The translations under genes and the position numbers were made by a program. From assembly GCA_964036315.1 (NCBI GenBank), contig OZ038496.1, positions 13,116,883 through 13,180,882 of the forward strand: a DNA stretch of 64,000 bases, written 5' to 3'. Each line of letters opens with the position of its first letter. Positions within the stretch are counted from its first letter, which is position 1. The notes under the pieces were generated by a model. That model was not told the DNA's origin, did no database searches, and worked only from the letters and a program-made list of their open reading frames with translations. This stretch comes from Acanthosepion esculentum. Its lineage: Eukaryota > Mollusca > Cephalopoda > Sepiida > Sepiidae. Below, one piece after another: positions 1-10,663 of this stretch.

Positions 1-759
1 ACAAAAGCAACAATTGACTGGTTCCACAGCATAAATAACAAACAAAATTGCCACTTCCTACAATTAGACATAAAATAATTTTACCCATCCATAACAGAAC
101 GTACGTTAGATAAGGCCATCAACTTAGCTCAGGAACAAATAATAATAAAACCAAACGAAATCGACATCATTAAGCACTCCCGTAAATCATTACTATTTCA
201 ACATGAAGAAGCATGGATAAAGTAAGATGGGATATTTGACACTACAATGGGAAGCTTTGACGGTGCGTAAATGTGAAATCGTAGGTATTTACTTACTACA
301 CGAACTAAACCAAATAATAGATAGAAATGACACAGGACTCTACAGGGATGACGGTCTCATAATCTTAAGAAACTGCAACAAACAAAACACAGATAAAACT
401 AGAAAAGCAATAATTAAAATTTTCAAAAATAACGGATTCGAGATAGATATAAAAATAACCTAAACGAAGTAGATTTTCTAGATGTTACCTTCAACCTAAG
501 AAAAGGCACACACAAACCATACAGAAAACCCAATGATAAACCACAGTACATACACACATCCTCCAACCACCCGCCTTCTATAATCAAACAGATACCAAAA
601 TCGATTAACCGCAGGCTTTCCGACAATTCCTCCAATGAATCTATATTTAACAAAGCTAAGAAAGACTACGAAACAGCCCTAAAAGATAGCGGATTCCCAG
701 CAACACTCACATACTCACCACAAAACACAAAAAAGGGCCAACAGGAAAAGAAATATCAT
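1..759 (+). pseudogene. PLE reverse transcriptase, broken
   Basis: Frame 1 from base 1 reads an RT core with the motif LDIK-stop-FYPSI near 65-95, where the stop replaces an acidic residue of motif A. A frameshift near 220 leads into the segment DTTMGSF and then the catalytic YRDDGL (YxDD) near 340-357. Another shift near 463 leads into VDFLDVTFNL and a block with KPY.KPNDKP and IKQIPKSI.RRLS, which is typical of the post-catalytic region of this RT group. The YRDD box itself is intact. The role would be target-primed cDNA synthesis; with at least one stop and three frameshifts it cannot be made. Confidence 0.8.
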
Positions 760-1410
760 ATGGTTCAACCCACCGTACAGCAAAAACGTAAAAACAAACA
801 TAGGAAAAATATTCTCCAAACTTTTCAACAAACACTTCCCGGAATCAAGCACCCTACACAAATTATTCAACAAAAACACAGTAAAATCAGCTACAGTTGC
901 GCCGAGAACATGGCACAAATAATAAAAAAGCACAACAGGAAAATTATTAACAAACCACACGAACAAATTAAACCCACGCGTAACTGCAGAATAAAAAACG
1001 AATGTCCCTTAAACGGTAATTGTTTACAAAACAACGTAATCTACCAAGCCACGATAAAATCAGCAGATAATGAAGAAAAAGTATACATAGGAGTAACCGA
1101 AGGACCCTGGAAACAAAGAAATTATGTACACAAAACATCTTTCACAAATAGTAAATATGCGAACAGCACAATGCTTTCTAAGTATATCTGGGAAATAAAA
1201 AACAAAACGCACACCACACCAAAAATATCTTGGAAAATAAGGAAAAAATCATCAGCCTACAACAACCTATCAAAAACTTGCAAACTGTCCTTGGAGGAAA
1301 AAATAGCTATCATTACCTTCCCAGACCAAGATAAATTATTAAATAAAAGGTCCGAGCTAATCTCAAAATGCAGATATGAAAACAAATTTTTACTACGTAA
1401 CTTAAAATAG
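760..1410 (+). pseudogene. PLE C-terminal GIY-YIG endonuclease region
   Basis: Open for 216 codons, but only the part from about 885 onward is in the element's real frame. Between about 740 and 885 the family-like reading ([10 protein letters not shown]...) is in a different frame, so the ATG at 760 is not a genuine start. From 885 on it reads [11 protein letters not shown], a cysteine cluster (NCRIKNECPLNGNC, near 990-1025), then the nuclease: VIYQA (GIY strand), VYIG (YIG strand, about 1080), W-KQRNYVHK (catalytic Arg and His), and an acidic LEEK near 1295 as the metal ligand. It would nick DNA for target-primed reverse transcription. It ends at a natural stop (1408-1410). Confidence 0.8.
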
Positions 1411-2294
1411 AAAAATAAATAAATATATAAAGAAACAAAATGGCAATAAAATAAGCAAAATAAATTAATCCAAACAAATTACCAAACCACACCTGTTAGA
1501 ATAGGTGAAATAGAATAATAAAATAAGGAAAATATCAATAAAGTAAATAATGAACAAATTATCAAAGTATTATGAACAAAAAATTAAACTATAAAAATCC
1601 AAACAAAAAATCGGACGGAAAATAGTTATAACTGTTATATAACGATAAAAAAAGAAATTAATAAAAAATAATATACTGCGTTACTTAAAAATTCGAAAAC
1701 CAAAAAGAGAAAATATACAGTGTAACAAATAAATAACAACAAGTATAATAAATTGATCTAAATACATCCAAATATATAAATAAGCTAACAACCGATACCG
1801 ATAAACTAGCCGATTAGAAAAAACAAATAAAGATAATCAACCCAAATAAATAAATTAAAAACTATTCCCACCAAAATAATCAGAACAAACCACAATATTC
1901 AACCCCAAAATTCAACAAATAGCTTTAATCAATGACAACTGAACAAGATAAAAATAAAAATGAAAATAAATAAAAACAAGCAAAACAATTTGACCCAAAT
2001 AAATAAGCAAATAAAGGGCTTCCGATAAATGACCGCCATAATAGACGACCACCAATAAGCTATATAAACAAATTTTTACTACGTTAATAAAAAACACTGA
2101 TCAAAATAAAAAATAAATAAATAAATATATAAGATAAAAATAAAAATAAAATTTAAAAAAAAAACAAGCAAAATAATTTGACATAAATAAATAAACAAAT
2201 AAGCGACTTCCGGTAAAAGTAATCGCCAAAATAGACTACCCACAATGCACCACTGACCCTTATATATAAATAGCCGAGAAAAATAACTGCACTA

Positions 2295-2340
2295 GTTGCC
2301 TGACAATTGCACTAGCATGAAACAGACTGTCGCCTCTAAG
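2295..2340 (+). ncRNA. hammerhead-like ribozyme of the PLE terminus (degenerate)
   Basis: Reads CUGACAA (2300-2306), then a 12-nt hairpin with UGC/GCA pairing, GAA (2319-2321), ACAG-A-CUGU (2322-2330) as a very short stem III, and C2331 as the cleavage-site nucleotide of a GUC triplet. G8 of the core is A, which should abolish activity. Stem I pairing is weak. The same motif, with a better core (CUGACGA), occurs on the minus strand at 17149-17188. The location between PLE coding sequence and (TA)n matches hammerheads in PLE terminal repeats. Confidence 0.6.
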
Positions 2341-2358
2341 TGTTGACTTCTATGTTCA

Positions 2359-2362
<4 letters not shown>

Positions 2363-2440
<78 letters not shown>
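2363..2440. repeat. (TA)n microsatellite
   Basis: About 39 uninterrupted TA units. It lies exactly between the PLE 3' end on the plus strand and a SINE-A copy on the minus strand, so the two elements meet tail to tail here. Confidence 0.97.
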
Positions 2441-2444
<4 letters not shown>

Positions 2445-2690
2445 TCCACAGACAAACTGTTTCTCTGTATCACAGATCACATAGGCTAGATGTCCGGTTG
2501 CCTCTAGCAAGGATCAAAACCCGATCGAATTTACGTTATTCAGAGATTCTACCCCTAAGCCGTAGGCGCATGGCTGGGCTGAAGGTGAATTTTAAGCGTA
2601 CTTATTTTTAGATAAACACAGTGACTCAGAGAAGTCGATTCGATTTACCGAAGAGTCTTGCATTATTATCCGTAATAGTCACTGTTTATA
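2441..2690 (-). mobile_element. SINE-A copy, decayed hammerhead
   Basis: On the minus strand it has the SINE-A order: TCACTGTGTTTATCTAAA upstream block, tRNA-like head (CGGCTTAGGGGTAGAA A-box-like, GGGTTTTGATCC B-box-like), then a hammerhead with an intact stem II (UCUGU-GAU-ACAGA), GAAAC and a GUC triplet. The first core segment is rearranged (CUAUGUGA instead of CUGAUGA), so it is expected to be inactive. The ribozyme end abuts the (TA)n tract. Confidence 0.8.
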
Positions 2691-2705
2691 AACTCACACT
2701 TCCTA

Positions 2706-2727
2706 CACACACACACACACACACACA

Positions 2728-2769
<42 letters not shown>
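2706..2769. repeat. (CA)n followed by (GT)n
   Basis: A (CA) run, a short ATACATG spacer and a (GT) run form an imperfect inverted dinucleotide array. Confidence 0.95.
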
Positions 2770-2770
<1 letters not shown>

Positions 2771-2883
2771 AAACACGTACATGTGTATTAACATACAATA
2801 AAGGTTACAATTGAAAACTGTGTATGAATGAACGAAGAAAGTTTGTGGTCAGAGTATGTGTAAGCGAATGCAAATGTTCGTAC

Positions 2884-2914
<31 letters not shown>

Positions 2915-3243
2915 TTTCATGCGTGTTTCCCGAAGGAGACGCATAGTGCCAACCCGCTACAAGGGGGCAAGACGCAAATCTTCATTAGAGATTTACATCG
3001 TGGTATATAGGCTGAAAAGTAAGAAGAAAAGAGACTTTGGCAAGGCATCGCCGTGTTTATATAGTATATGGAGCGCGTCCCCAAGTAGCGGTTTCAAAAA
3101 TTAAAAAATTAAGGAGGAAGTAACTCCGTCAGCAATCTATTTTCTTTTCCCTTTCGTTCATTTTTCTTTCTTTCGTCAATTCTGCCTTTCTTTTTTGTAA
3201 TTATTTTTACTCTCTTTCTTTCGTTCGTTCTTTTCTTTCAAAT
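2770..3243. other. unassigned interval
   Basis: Contains a (TG)n run at about 2885-2910 and pyrimidine-rich TTTC/TCTTT sequence at 3130-3240. The short open frame crossing the TG run is a microsatellite artefact. No gene is seen. Confidence 0.6.
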
Positions 3244-3245
3244 TA

Positions 3246-4139
3246 CAGTGCTGTTCGATAAAAGTGAACCACCTGATTTTTTTTTTTTACTAAATGTTCT
3301 CTTCTCCGATGAAACGAAAGTTGAGCTAAATTCAAAGGATAAGCGATCTAAAATCCGAAGAAGAAGCTTTGAAAGTTCTTTGAATTTTTCAGTAAGTACT
3401 GTCAAGCATCCCTTCAGTATAATATTCTGGGGATGCTTTCCTTTTCATGTAACTGGTTTCTTAAAACCTATTGAAAACACCCTCAGGAGCGTGTAGTACA
3501 CGATAATTTTAGAGTCTTGTCTGCTCCCTTCTGCTGAAAGGATGCAAATCGACCCCACCAAGCTCATTTTTATTCAGGATAATGCTCCCTGTCACAAATA
3601 AAAATTGATGAAGGGATACTTTGATGAGAAGCAGGTGAGTGTTATGACATGGCCGCCCCAATCTCCTAACCCCATAGAAAACTTACGGAGCATTATAAAG
3701 TACAGGCTCTCGAGAAAGCATTTGAGCAACAAAGAGGATTTGATTGTGAATGTCAATGGCAAAAAGGGTTGAAAAGATTATTCAAAATAAAAAAGGGCCC
3801 ATAGATTATTAAATATTTCGAACTATATTACCTATTATAAATAAATTATACCTCTATTATTCTTTATTTAAAGCTGTTCGGTTATGTTTCTATTGATTAC
3901 TAGTTGCAGGAAATAAGTGAGTCACTTTTTTTGCACCGAGTTTTTTCCCTAAATCTCATTTATATCCAAAATTATAATTATCAATAGAATACCTTAGGGT
4001 GAGTAAACTTTTTTACTAGGTGGTCGGAAAGGGGTCTTTATATTAGTAAGATTAAAAATTAGTTTGACCCCCAAAACAATAGGCGAAAAAAATTTTAAGT
4101 AAAAAAAATCAGTTGAGTCACTTTTATCGAACAGCACTG
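3246..4139 (+). mobile_element. Tc1-like transposon, internally deleted, with TIRs and TA duplication
   Basis: Terminal inverted repeats begin CAGTGCTGTTCGATAAAAGT at 3246 and end with its complement at 4139, flanked by TA at 3244-3245 and 4140-4141. This is classic Tc1/mariner insertion. The element is 894 bp against about 1.6 kb for a full Tc1, because the 5' part encoding the DNA-binding domain is missing: the TIR runs into poly-T and then directly into the DDE domain. A second copy at 49120 has the same junction, so the deletion predates both insertions. Confidence 0.92.
3288..3790 (+). pseudogene. Tc1 transposase DDE domain, broken
   Basis: Starts at LLNVLFSDETKVEL (first catalytic D in FSDE), continues FWGCFPFHVTGF, then in shifted frames QIDPTKLIFIQDNAPCHK (second D) and WPPQSPNPIENLRSII (third catalytic residue E in PIENL). 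Stops and frameshifts occur after about 3496. It has no N-terminal helix-turn-helix region. Nonfunctional; it could only move with transposase from another copy. Confidence 0.88.
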
Positions 4140-4154
4140 TACAAGGCTTGCTTT

Positions 4155-4470
4155 ATTTATATTATTCGGACTATTGTCCTCATCTTTGTCGCCATATTTA
4201 TTACAACGTTTCGGTCGTTGTACGCTCCGGCCTTCTTCAGGTGGTTGGAATATCGAACTGAACCCTTTATTTCGCTCGCTGGGTTTGACTGTTCTAGTTC
4301 CACGTGCCATGTTTAATGAATGTCAGTTATCAGTTATCTCCTGTTGATTTTTTCCCTCTGAAAGTTCTCCACTGCCATAACCGGGTATTGAACTTTTTAT
4401 GTCCTGTCACTGGATCTAACCAACGCCTTGAGGACATAATACCTCATCTCAGAAATATAGACAGATATTG
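4155..4470 (-). mobile_element. SINE-C insertion with 12-bp target-site duplication
   Basis: Flanked by the direct repeat AAGGCTTGCTTT at 4143-4154 and 4471-4482, which proves insertion by target-primed retrotransposition. The body, read on the minus strand, contains GAGGACAATAGTCCGAATAA at its 3' side, the block CTGAAGAAGGCC...GGCCGAAACG, and a tRNA-like head that has lost its A box. Its 5' side carries an inverted piece of the family's own 3' tail (CTGAGATGAGGTATTATG). Confidence 0.85.
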
Positions 4471-4558
4471 AAGGCTTGCTTTGTTGACATTTCTCCATAG
4501 CTGAACTAAACAGGCAACCATCCCTGGGTTATAAGGGTTGAGCCCCCTACTGCACGGA

Positions 4559-4816
4559 TTAATTTTTGGATGGGATCAAATTAATTTCCTTGAGACTCTT
4601 GCAATGTTGTTGCTTGGGTCCTTCCAGGCAGATAATGGCCCCACTGTCTGGGAAGATCCTCAAACGAGTTCTTTGATTACGTGGAATATCATCAGGATTT
4701 CTGGGGTCTGGCTTTGGAGAAAATGGGACCAGTGTGGCTTCTATCTCCACAACAATATTTTTGTTAGATGACACATAGGAGCCTGTCTCCTGGTCAAAAT
4801 CCACATGTGCAATCAA
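4559..4816 (-). pseudogene. LTR-retrotransposon protease fragment
   Basis: An 85-codon minus-strand frame includes IFPDSGAIICLEGPK, an aspartic-protease DSGA motif in the context usual for Ty3/Gypsy-type pol, preceded by VEIEATLVPFSP.PDPRN. No neighbouring RT or LTR was recognised, so this is an isolated scrap. The assignment rests on one motif and its flanks. Confidence 0.5.
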
Positions 4817-4828
4817 ACTGTCTATGTT

Positions 4829-5605
4829 GTATACAATTTATAAGCATAATTGGGAGAAGATAGTAAAAATGTCGAAATATTGCCGAGCATTGTAAAACAG
4901 TCGTTTCTTTTTTTTCTTTTCTTAAATCGCCTTTTTCTCTCAGTGTTGAAAAATATTGGAAAATTTACGTCAATCTTTTCTAATATGGATGCTGTAATAA
5001 AAGAACTTAATCTAGATGGGGCTTAAGAATAGATAGGAATAAAATATTCAAATGACGCAAAGCATGTGACGAACAATGAAAAATCAGGAGATGGACAAAA
5101 GAATAAGAACAATTGTACGTATTGAACCAGGTTTTGGCGATAACAGTTGTAAGTTAATACTTTCGCCATTATCGTCTGCAAGAAAGAAAATAGATTCAGT
5201 ATTAAGAAAATAACAGACTTGCCATAATGTGAACGATCCGAAGAGGGATTTTGACCGTCTTTGTCTTGCCTGAAATAATGGGGGTAAAGGTTTAATTCAA
5301 TCAGAGCTAACCTATGAAAGGACCACAATTAGCAAAAGAAAAAAATATTTAAAAACTTCATCTGTACGGATGCTACAAGAAATTAACTACCATGAAAAAT
5401 ATTAAAACGAACAAAGGAACTCAACATTAAATCTCATTGGAAGTGAAATAAATAAAAACACACTACGACCAAATGAAGCTAAAAAAAGGCAATGAAGTTG
5501 TAAGGTTTAAGCAATTATAAAAACACGTTTTTTATATCATTTTACCCTAAGTAAAGCAACAAAGCCACTAATACGCAGACGGTTACTGAGTGTGAAAGAA
5601 TATAA
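4829..5605 (-). repeat. dispersed repeat G, copy 1
   Basis: Matches, in inverse orientation and with only scattered differences, the interval of about 33400-34200 (for example GCATGTGACGAACAATGAAA here against its complement there). The far end of the other copy continues into the 3' end of LINE-J, so G is probably downstream sequence of a LINE or a composite repeat. Copy 1 ends exactly where the mariner-like element at 5608 inserted. Confidence 0.85.
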
Positions 5606-5607
5606 TA

Positions 5608-6578
5608 CTCCCTCTGTTCCGAAATAGTTGTTCCATAGCCTGAAATCTCATGTGGAATATACTAATTCTTAGTCGAATTGTTTGCCGTTTACATTAACAG
5701 GTTAGCACTGATGTTCCTCAAGTATTTATATTAGCTTATTCAGGTAGAATAATTTGAAGCGCAAATTATATAACTTTTTCACCACATTAAAATTTTTTTT
5801 CAGACCACCCGCTGGCGAGAGATTATGATGGAAGAGACGCCAGTTGGCAGAAATGCTAAACGAATTTGCAAGAAGCACGAATTGACAAATAATGAACGTA
5901 GTGCTGTGTTGCAAGCACTGCTGGAAAGATCCACAGATCGTGTCCTGAAGCGTGGTGCAATAAAACAGGTTGCAGATGAATTAAACGTAGCTGCAGAACG
6001 TCTGGCTTTGCAAATCGTATTAGTTTGCCAGCCTCCATATAGTCCTGATCTCAATGTCCTTGATCTGGGTTATTTTAATGCAATTCAATCAATTCAGCAC
6101 CAGCAAGCTCCAAATAATGTTGATCAGCTCATTGAAGCAGTGGAAGAAAGCTTCAATAAACTTCAGAAGTCGAAGCTTAACAATACTTTTCTAAGTTTGC
6201 AGTTAGCAATGGAACAAGTTATTTTAGTTGACGGCGATAACAACTATAAACTCCGACACGTGTCTAAAGAGAAGCTTGAAAGAGAAGGAAAACTTGAAGT
6301 ATCCATTTCTATTTCTGACGAGTTGCAACAAAAACTGTTTTTGTTAAAGTAAACCTTCCCCAGTTATTTTTGTTATTAATTTAACTGTTTATGTATATCA
6401 GTTTCGATATATTTCACACTTATTTATATGACAATTCTCTAATATTACTCATTTATTGTTGAGTATGGGAATAAATAATATTTTTTGTTCTTTTTTGTTG
6501 TTTTTTATCTACTGGAACAATTATTTTGGAACAACATGAAATATTTTTTTTGGAACAACTATTTCGGAACGGAGGGAG
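5608..6578 (+). mobile_element. mariner-like element with plant Stowaway-type ends
   Basis: Begins CTCCCTCTGTTCCGAAATAG at 5608 and ends with the complement of CTCCCTCCGTTCCGAAATAG at 6578, flanked by TA at 5606-5607 and 6579-6580. CTCCCTCCGT is the recognisable terminus of plant Stowaway MITEs and their mariner-like partners (established). The 971-bp element carries one transposase-derived frame with an internal deletion. A TTTTTTTTCAG at about 5795-5804, just before the frame, looks like a 3' splice site. Confidence 0.88.
5825..6352 (+). pseudogene. mariner-like transposase of the plant (DD39D) type, internally deleted
   Basis: 175 codons, still open. Residues about 15-58 (KKHELTNNERSAVLQALLE ... 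KQVADELNVAAER) resemble the N-terminal helix-turn-helix of plant mariner-like transposases. This is joined directly to CQPPYSPDLNVLDLGYFNAI (about 68-88), the signature around the last catalytic Asp in the plant group, followed by a C-terminal tail with YKLRHVSKEKLEREGKL. The region holding the first two catalytic aspartates is missing, so it cannot be catalytic, though it could still bind ends. The family call rests on motif recognition; homology to plants needs a search. Confidence 0.8.
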
Positions 6579-6689
6579 TATTTTCTTTTTCTTTTTTTAG
6601 CTCTCTTTTTTTTTTTTCGTTCTTTCTTTCATCAATTGCTCCTTTATTTCTTCTTTTGACTCTCCCGAATACGGAGCCGTCCCACTTCT

Positions 6690-7135
6690 CTGCTGTCGTC
6701 GTCCTAGTGGGCGGCGGCGACAGAAACGAATGCGAATTCCAAGTGGGACACTTTTGGTAAGCAGAACTGGCGCTGTGGGATGAACCAAACGTCCGACTAA
6801 GGTACCTAACGCGACGCCCATGAGATCCCCGAAAGGGTGTCGGTCGATATAGACAGCAGGACGGTGACCACGGAAGTCGGAATCCGCTAAGGATTGTGTA
6901 ACAACTCACTTGCCGAATCGACCGGCCCCAAAAATTGATGGCGCTGGAGCGACGGACTGATACCGGACCGTCGCGGCGTGGCGCGCTTGCAATGGAAACA
7001 AAATAACGATGCGCGCGCCTGACCGATGCCGCGACGAGTAGGAGGGCGCCGCGGTGAGCACGGAAGCCTAGGGCGCGAGCCCGGGTGGAGCCGCCCGCGG
7101 GGGCAGATGGTAGCTAATATTCGAACGAGACCTTT
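6690..7135 (+). rRNA. 28S rRNA fragment (pseudogene)
   Basis: Recognisable large-subunit rRNA in sense orientation: GGTAAGCAGAACTGGCGCTG, GGGATGAACC, GATATAGACAGCAGGACGGT, GGAAGTCGGAATCCGCTAAG, GTGTAACAACTCAC, TGCCGAATC, GATGGCGCTGGAGCG, GAGCACGGAAGCCTAGGGCG, CCCGGGTGGAGCCG, and ends near AATATTCGAACGAGA. Several lineage-type or decay differences are present (TTGCCGAATCGACCGG; a shortened GCAGATGGTAGC block). About 450 bp of a roughly 4-kb gene, inserted in repeat DNA, GC-rich against AT-rich flanks; a dispersed rDNA fragment, not a working gene. The 5' boundary is uncertain by about 30 bp. Confidence 0.92.
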
Positions 7136-7494
7136 CTGTCATTCTTTCGCTCCTCTTTCTTTCTTTATGTCGCTGTCAACCGATCGTTCAGGCATCGATT
7201 AAACGCTGGATAGGAAAATTCTAAAATGTACGTTCGGTAACTTGCTCTCCCTGGTTCCTCCACAAATTTCAACTCCCTTTTGTCCGATTCTTCTTTTCTC
7301 TTCTTTGATTTGGGATGGGATGTTTTAGAAAAGGGGATTGTTTTAATCCTACGTTACAAAAGAGGAATGTTTATATTTAACTTTAAAATGAGGGATGCTA
7401 TCAATTACCAGCACAGTAGAAATGATAATAACAATTCTATTATAGCTGTTTTTCCCTCCCTTCGTTAGTTCTCGCGACTGGTATACCCTGAAAA
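7136..7494. other. unassigned interval
   Basis: AT-rich sequence after the rRNA fragment. A 62-codon frame at 7280-7468 has no recognisable domain. Nothing else is seen. Confidence 0.5.
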
Positions 7495-7563
7495 TACCTC
7501 ATAAATAATGGACTATTCCGTTTTGATCTCGTGGAATTAGGAGAGAAGACTACTTTATTTTAG

Positions 7564-7564
7564 T

Positions 7565-7629
<65 letters not shown>

Positions 7630-7659
7630 GATGAGATAAGATAAGTAGATAGATAGGAT

Positions 7660-7725
<66 letters not shown>

Positions 7726-7734
7726 CGGACAGGC

Positions 7735-7795
<61 letters not shown>
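7564..7795. repeat. (GATA)n array
   Basis: Three GATA blocks separated by AAGATGAGATAAG-type and CGGACAGGCATAG interruptions. Open frames here (YLSI repeats) are translation artefacts. Confidence 0.97.
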
Positions 7796-7796
<1 letters not shown>

Positions 7797-7959
7797 GTGT
7801 TTAACGTCTCCTGCCAAGATCTAATAAATAATGAATTATGCAGTTTTGATCACGTGGAAAGAGGAGGAAAGATATGACTTGGTTACAGTGAAGTAAAAAT
7901 TCAAAAACACATAAAAAGAAGAATAAAAAGATTATGGTAACATAAACCTTTACAGCGCA

Positions 7960-8105
7960 AAGTGGCAAAGTGGTTTTCTAATGGTAGCTTAGATGTGGAC
8001 AAGGCTGAAAGAAAAAGGCACGCAGTGAGGATCTAATCAGTCGATGTCTATTGATGTGTCGAGACAAACTTGCTAACGATTATACGGCGTCGAAGAGCCC
8101 AATGC
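7960..8105 (-). mobile_element. SINE-D copy (tRNA-derived), diverged
   Basis: The minus strand has the family order: CGACGCCGTATAATCGTTAG A-box-like head, ATCCTCACTGCGTGCC after a damaged B box, then a tail CCACATCTAAGCTACCATTAG. Better copies are at 25990 and 18429. Confidence 0.65.
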
Positions 8106-8339
8106 AATAGTAGTTTTCTAGCGCTCAACTCATTCCAATATGTCTCGCAGAATAATCAAATAACTGTGACGGCAAGAAAGAAAGAAAGAAAGAAGTGTTT
8201 AACGTCTCCTACCAATACATCATAAATAATCGACTATGCCGTTTTGATCGCGAAGAAAGAAAAGAAAAACATTATTTGATTTCGCTCATAAATTTAAAGT
8301 AAGCGAGAAAAAATAAGTGTAACGTCTGTTTCAGTGAAA

Positions 8340-9291
<952 letters not shown>

Positions 9292-9357
<66 letters not shown>
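9292..9357. repeat. (TA)n microsatellite
   Basis: About 33 TA units directly following the SINE-C 3' tail. Confidence 0.97.
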
Positions 9358-9361
<4 letters not shown>

Positions 9362-9634
9362 GTGTATCAAAGATTTTGGGGTGGGTTCCACATACCAAAA
9401 CAATGACAAAAGTCAATATAAACATATGCCCTCAAATCCTTCGTTTTTGAATTATTAAGTTATTAAGTTTAAAGAAAGTTTTGGGTAGATGGAGCTGTGT
9501 TGCCACCTAGACTATGTTACATTTGCCATTCGTGTACATTTGTGGGTAGTCTGTTTTCAACTTCTAGCATTTGAGTTAACTGAGAAATGTTTCGTTTAAC
9601 AATGGCAAGATGTTAATATTGCGAGCAGGCAGAC

Positions 9635-9994
9635 ATGATTTTTACATACGACCTTGGCAGTGGTAATGAACGCAAGACTGACTTTCCAGACCGAAGGCAG
9701 CCGAGTTATCCAATTTTTGCTGCTCTTTATCGTCGCGTTGGTGAGACAGGATCCGTGGCACCGCAAACTAAGGATCGAGGACGACTAAGATCCGTTCGTA
9801 CCCCTGACTACGAAGAACAAATTCTACGGGCTGTCGGTGACGATCCAGGTATCAGCCCCCGTCAAGTGGCCCTAGCATGTCGTACATCTCATAATACCGC
9901 ATGGAGGGTACTTCAAGAACAGCTCCTGAATTCGTATCATTTGCAACGTGTGCAGAGTCATTCGTCCTCACCGCGGCAGAACTTTTGTCGGTAG
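9635..9994 (+). pseudogene. transposase N-terminal DNA-binding region
   Basis: 119 codons. The segment SVRTPDYEEQILRAVGDDPG, then ISPRQVALACRTSHNTAWRVLQE (a second helix-turn-helix), then QLLNSYHLQRVQSHS is the usual order of the bipartite HTH and the linker (YHLQRVQ) in a common invertebrate mariner-like group. Reading decays after about 9970. Confidence 0.8.
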
Positions 9995-10180
9995 TTTACG
10001 GCACAAGTTGCCGAGCTGCTGTTCGTCTCTTCAGTCTTCGGATGATGCAACATTTGGAAAAGAGATGGAATAACAAATTGATGTAACAAATAAATTGGCC
10101 GGGTCGGAATCCCCATGGTACAATACAGGCTGGACCCCAGCATCAGTTTACGAGTAATGCGTGAGCTGGAATTATAGATG

Positions 10181-10658
10181 TTATATAGGGATAAAGTGTC
10201 GCTGCCGACACTTGAGTCTGAACATAGGTCGCCAGTGAGCAAACACAGGCGATCCCATTATTGAATTAAGTTAGTCACGTGACCATAGCGGAAACGCATG
10301 TAGGAAGTCGCGTGACGTCTAAATGATCTCCATTCCTAGTCTATCCTTTATTACTATTCGGATCGCCATTTCTACTCTAGCCTCTATTACTATATGGACC
10401 GCTATTCTCTACTCTATTTCATATACTATTTCTCAATTCAGATCACCATACGGATTACTATTCGATCGAGTATTATCGAGCAAGTACTATTAGTGCGAGT
10501 GATATTCGAAGGCGTCTGACACAAGTATTGTTCGACGGCGTACTATAGTTGTATCTGCGATTACAAAGTCTCTACTGCAGCGAACATTACGAAAGTGACA
10601 ACGAGTCTTTGTTGACATTAAAAAAGTGGCAACGAGTGCTCGTTGACATCACAAAAGT
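10181..10658. mobile_element. unclassified 478-bp insertion with 5-bp target duplication
   Basis: Flanked by AGATG at 10176-10180 and 10659-10663. Removing it restores the transposase reading from WAGIID into (D)FLVDLYVLPT. The insertion contains internal direct repeats near its 3' end (GTGACAACGAGTCTTTGTTG and GTGGCAACGAGTGCTCGTTG) and several GATCGCCAT/TACTATT repeats. It lacks TG...CA ends, so a solo LTR is possible but unproven. Confidence 0.65.
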
Positions 10659-10663
10659 AGATG

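Larger units (their letters stand above)
1..2362 (+). mobile_element. Penelope-like element (PLE), 5'-truncated by the window edge
   Basis: A degenerate retroelement in the order reverse transcriptase, cysteine cluster, GIY-YIG nuclease, AT-rich 3' region (about 1411-2280), hammerhead-like motif (2295-2340), then (TA)n. RT plus C-terminal GIY-YIG is the hallmark of Penelope-like elements, which also commonly carry hammerhead motifs in their terminal repeats (established). The 3' region has runs such as TATATATAAATAG near 2260 that could be pLTR promoter sequence (inference). The coding part has an in-frame stop and several frameshifts, so this copy is dead. The subfamily (Neptune-like or other) cannot be fixed by eye. 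Confidence 0.85.
7495..8262 (-). repeat. repeat H copies (GATCAAAAC family) split by microsatellites
   Basis: Three copies of a block with CATAAATAATGGACTATTCC...GTTTTGATC.CGTGGAA lie at about 7498-7545, 7812-7862 and 8217-8258. Two are preceded by GTGTTTAACGTCTCCT. The same block in the other orientation forms a tandem run at 36480-36975, and a single copy lies near 32320. Confidence 0.75.

Noticed and set aside
10181..10658. Solo LTR
   Set aside because: A 5-bp duplication fits, but the insert does not start with TG and end with CA and no polyadenylation or TATA signals are clear; left unclassified.
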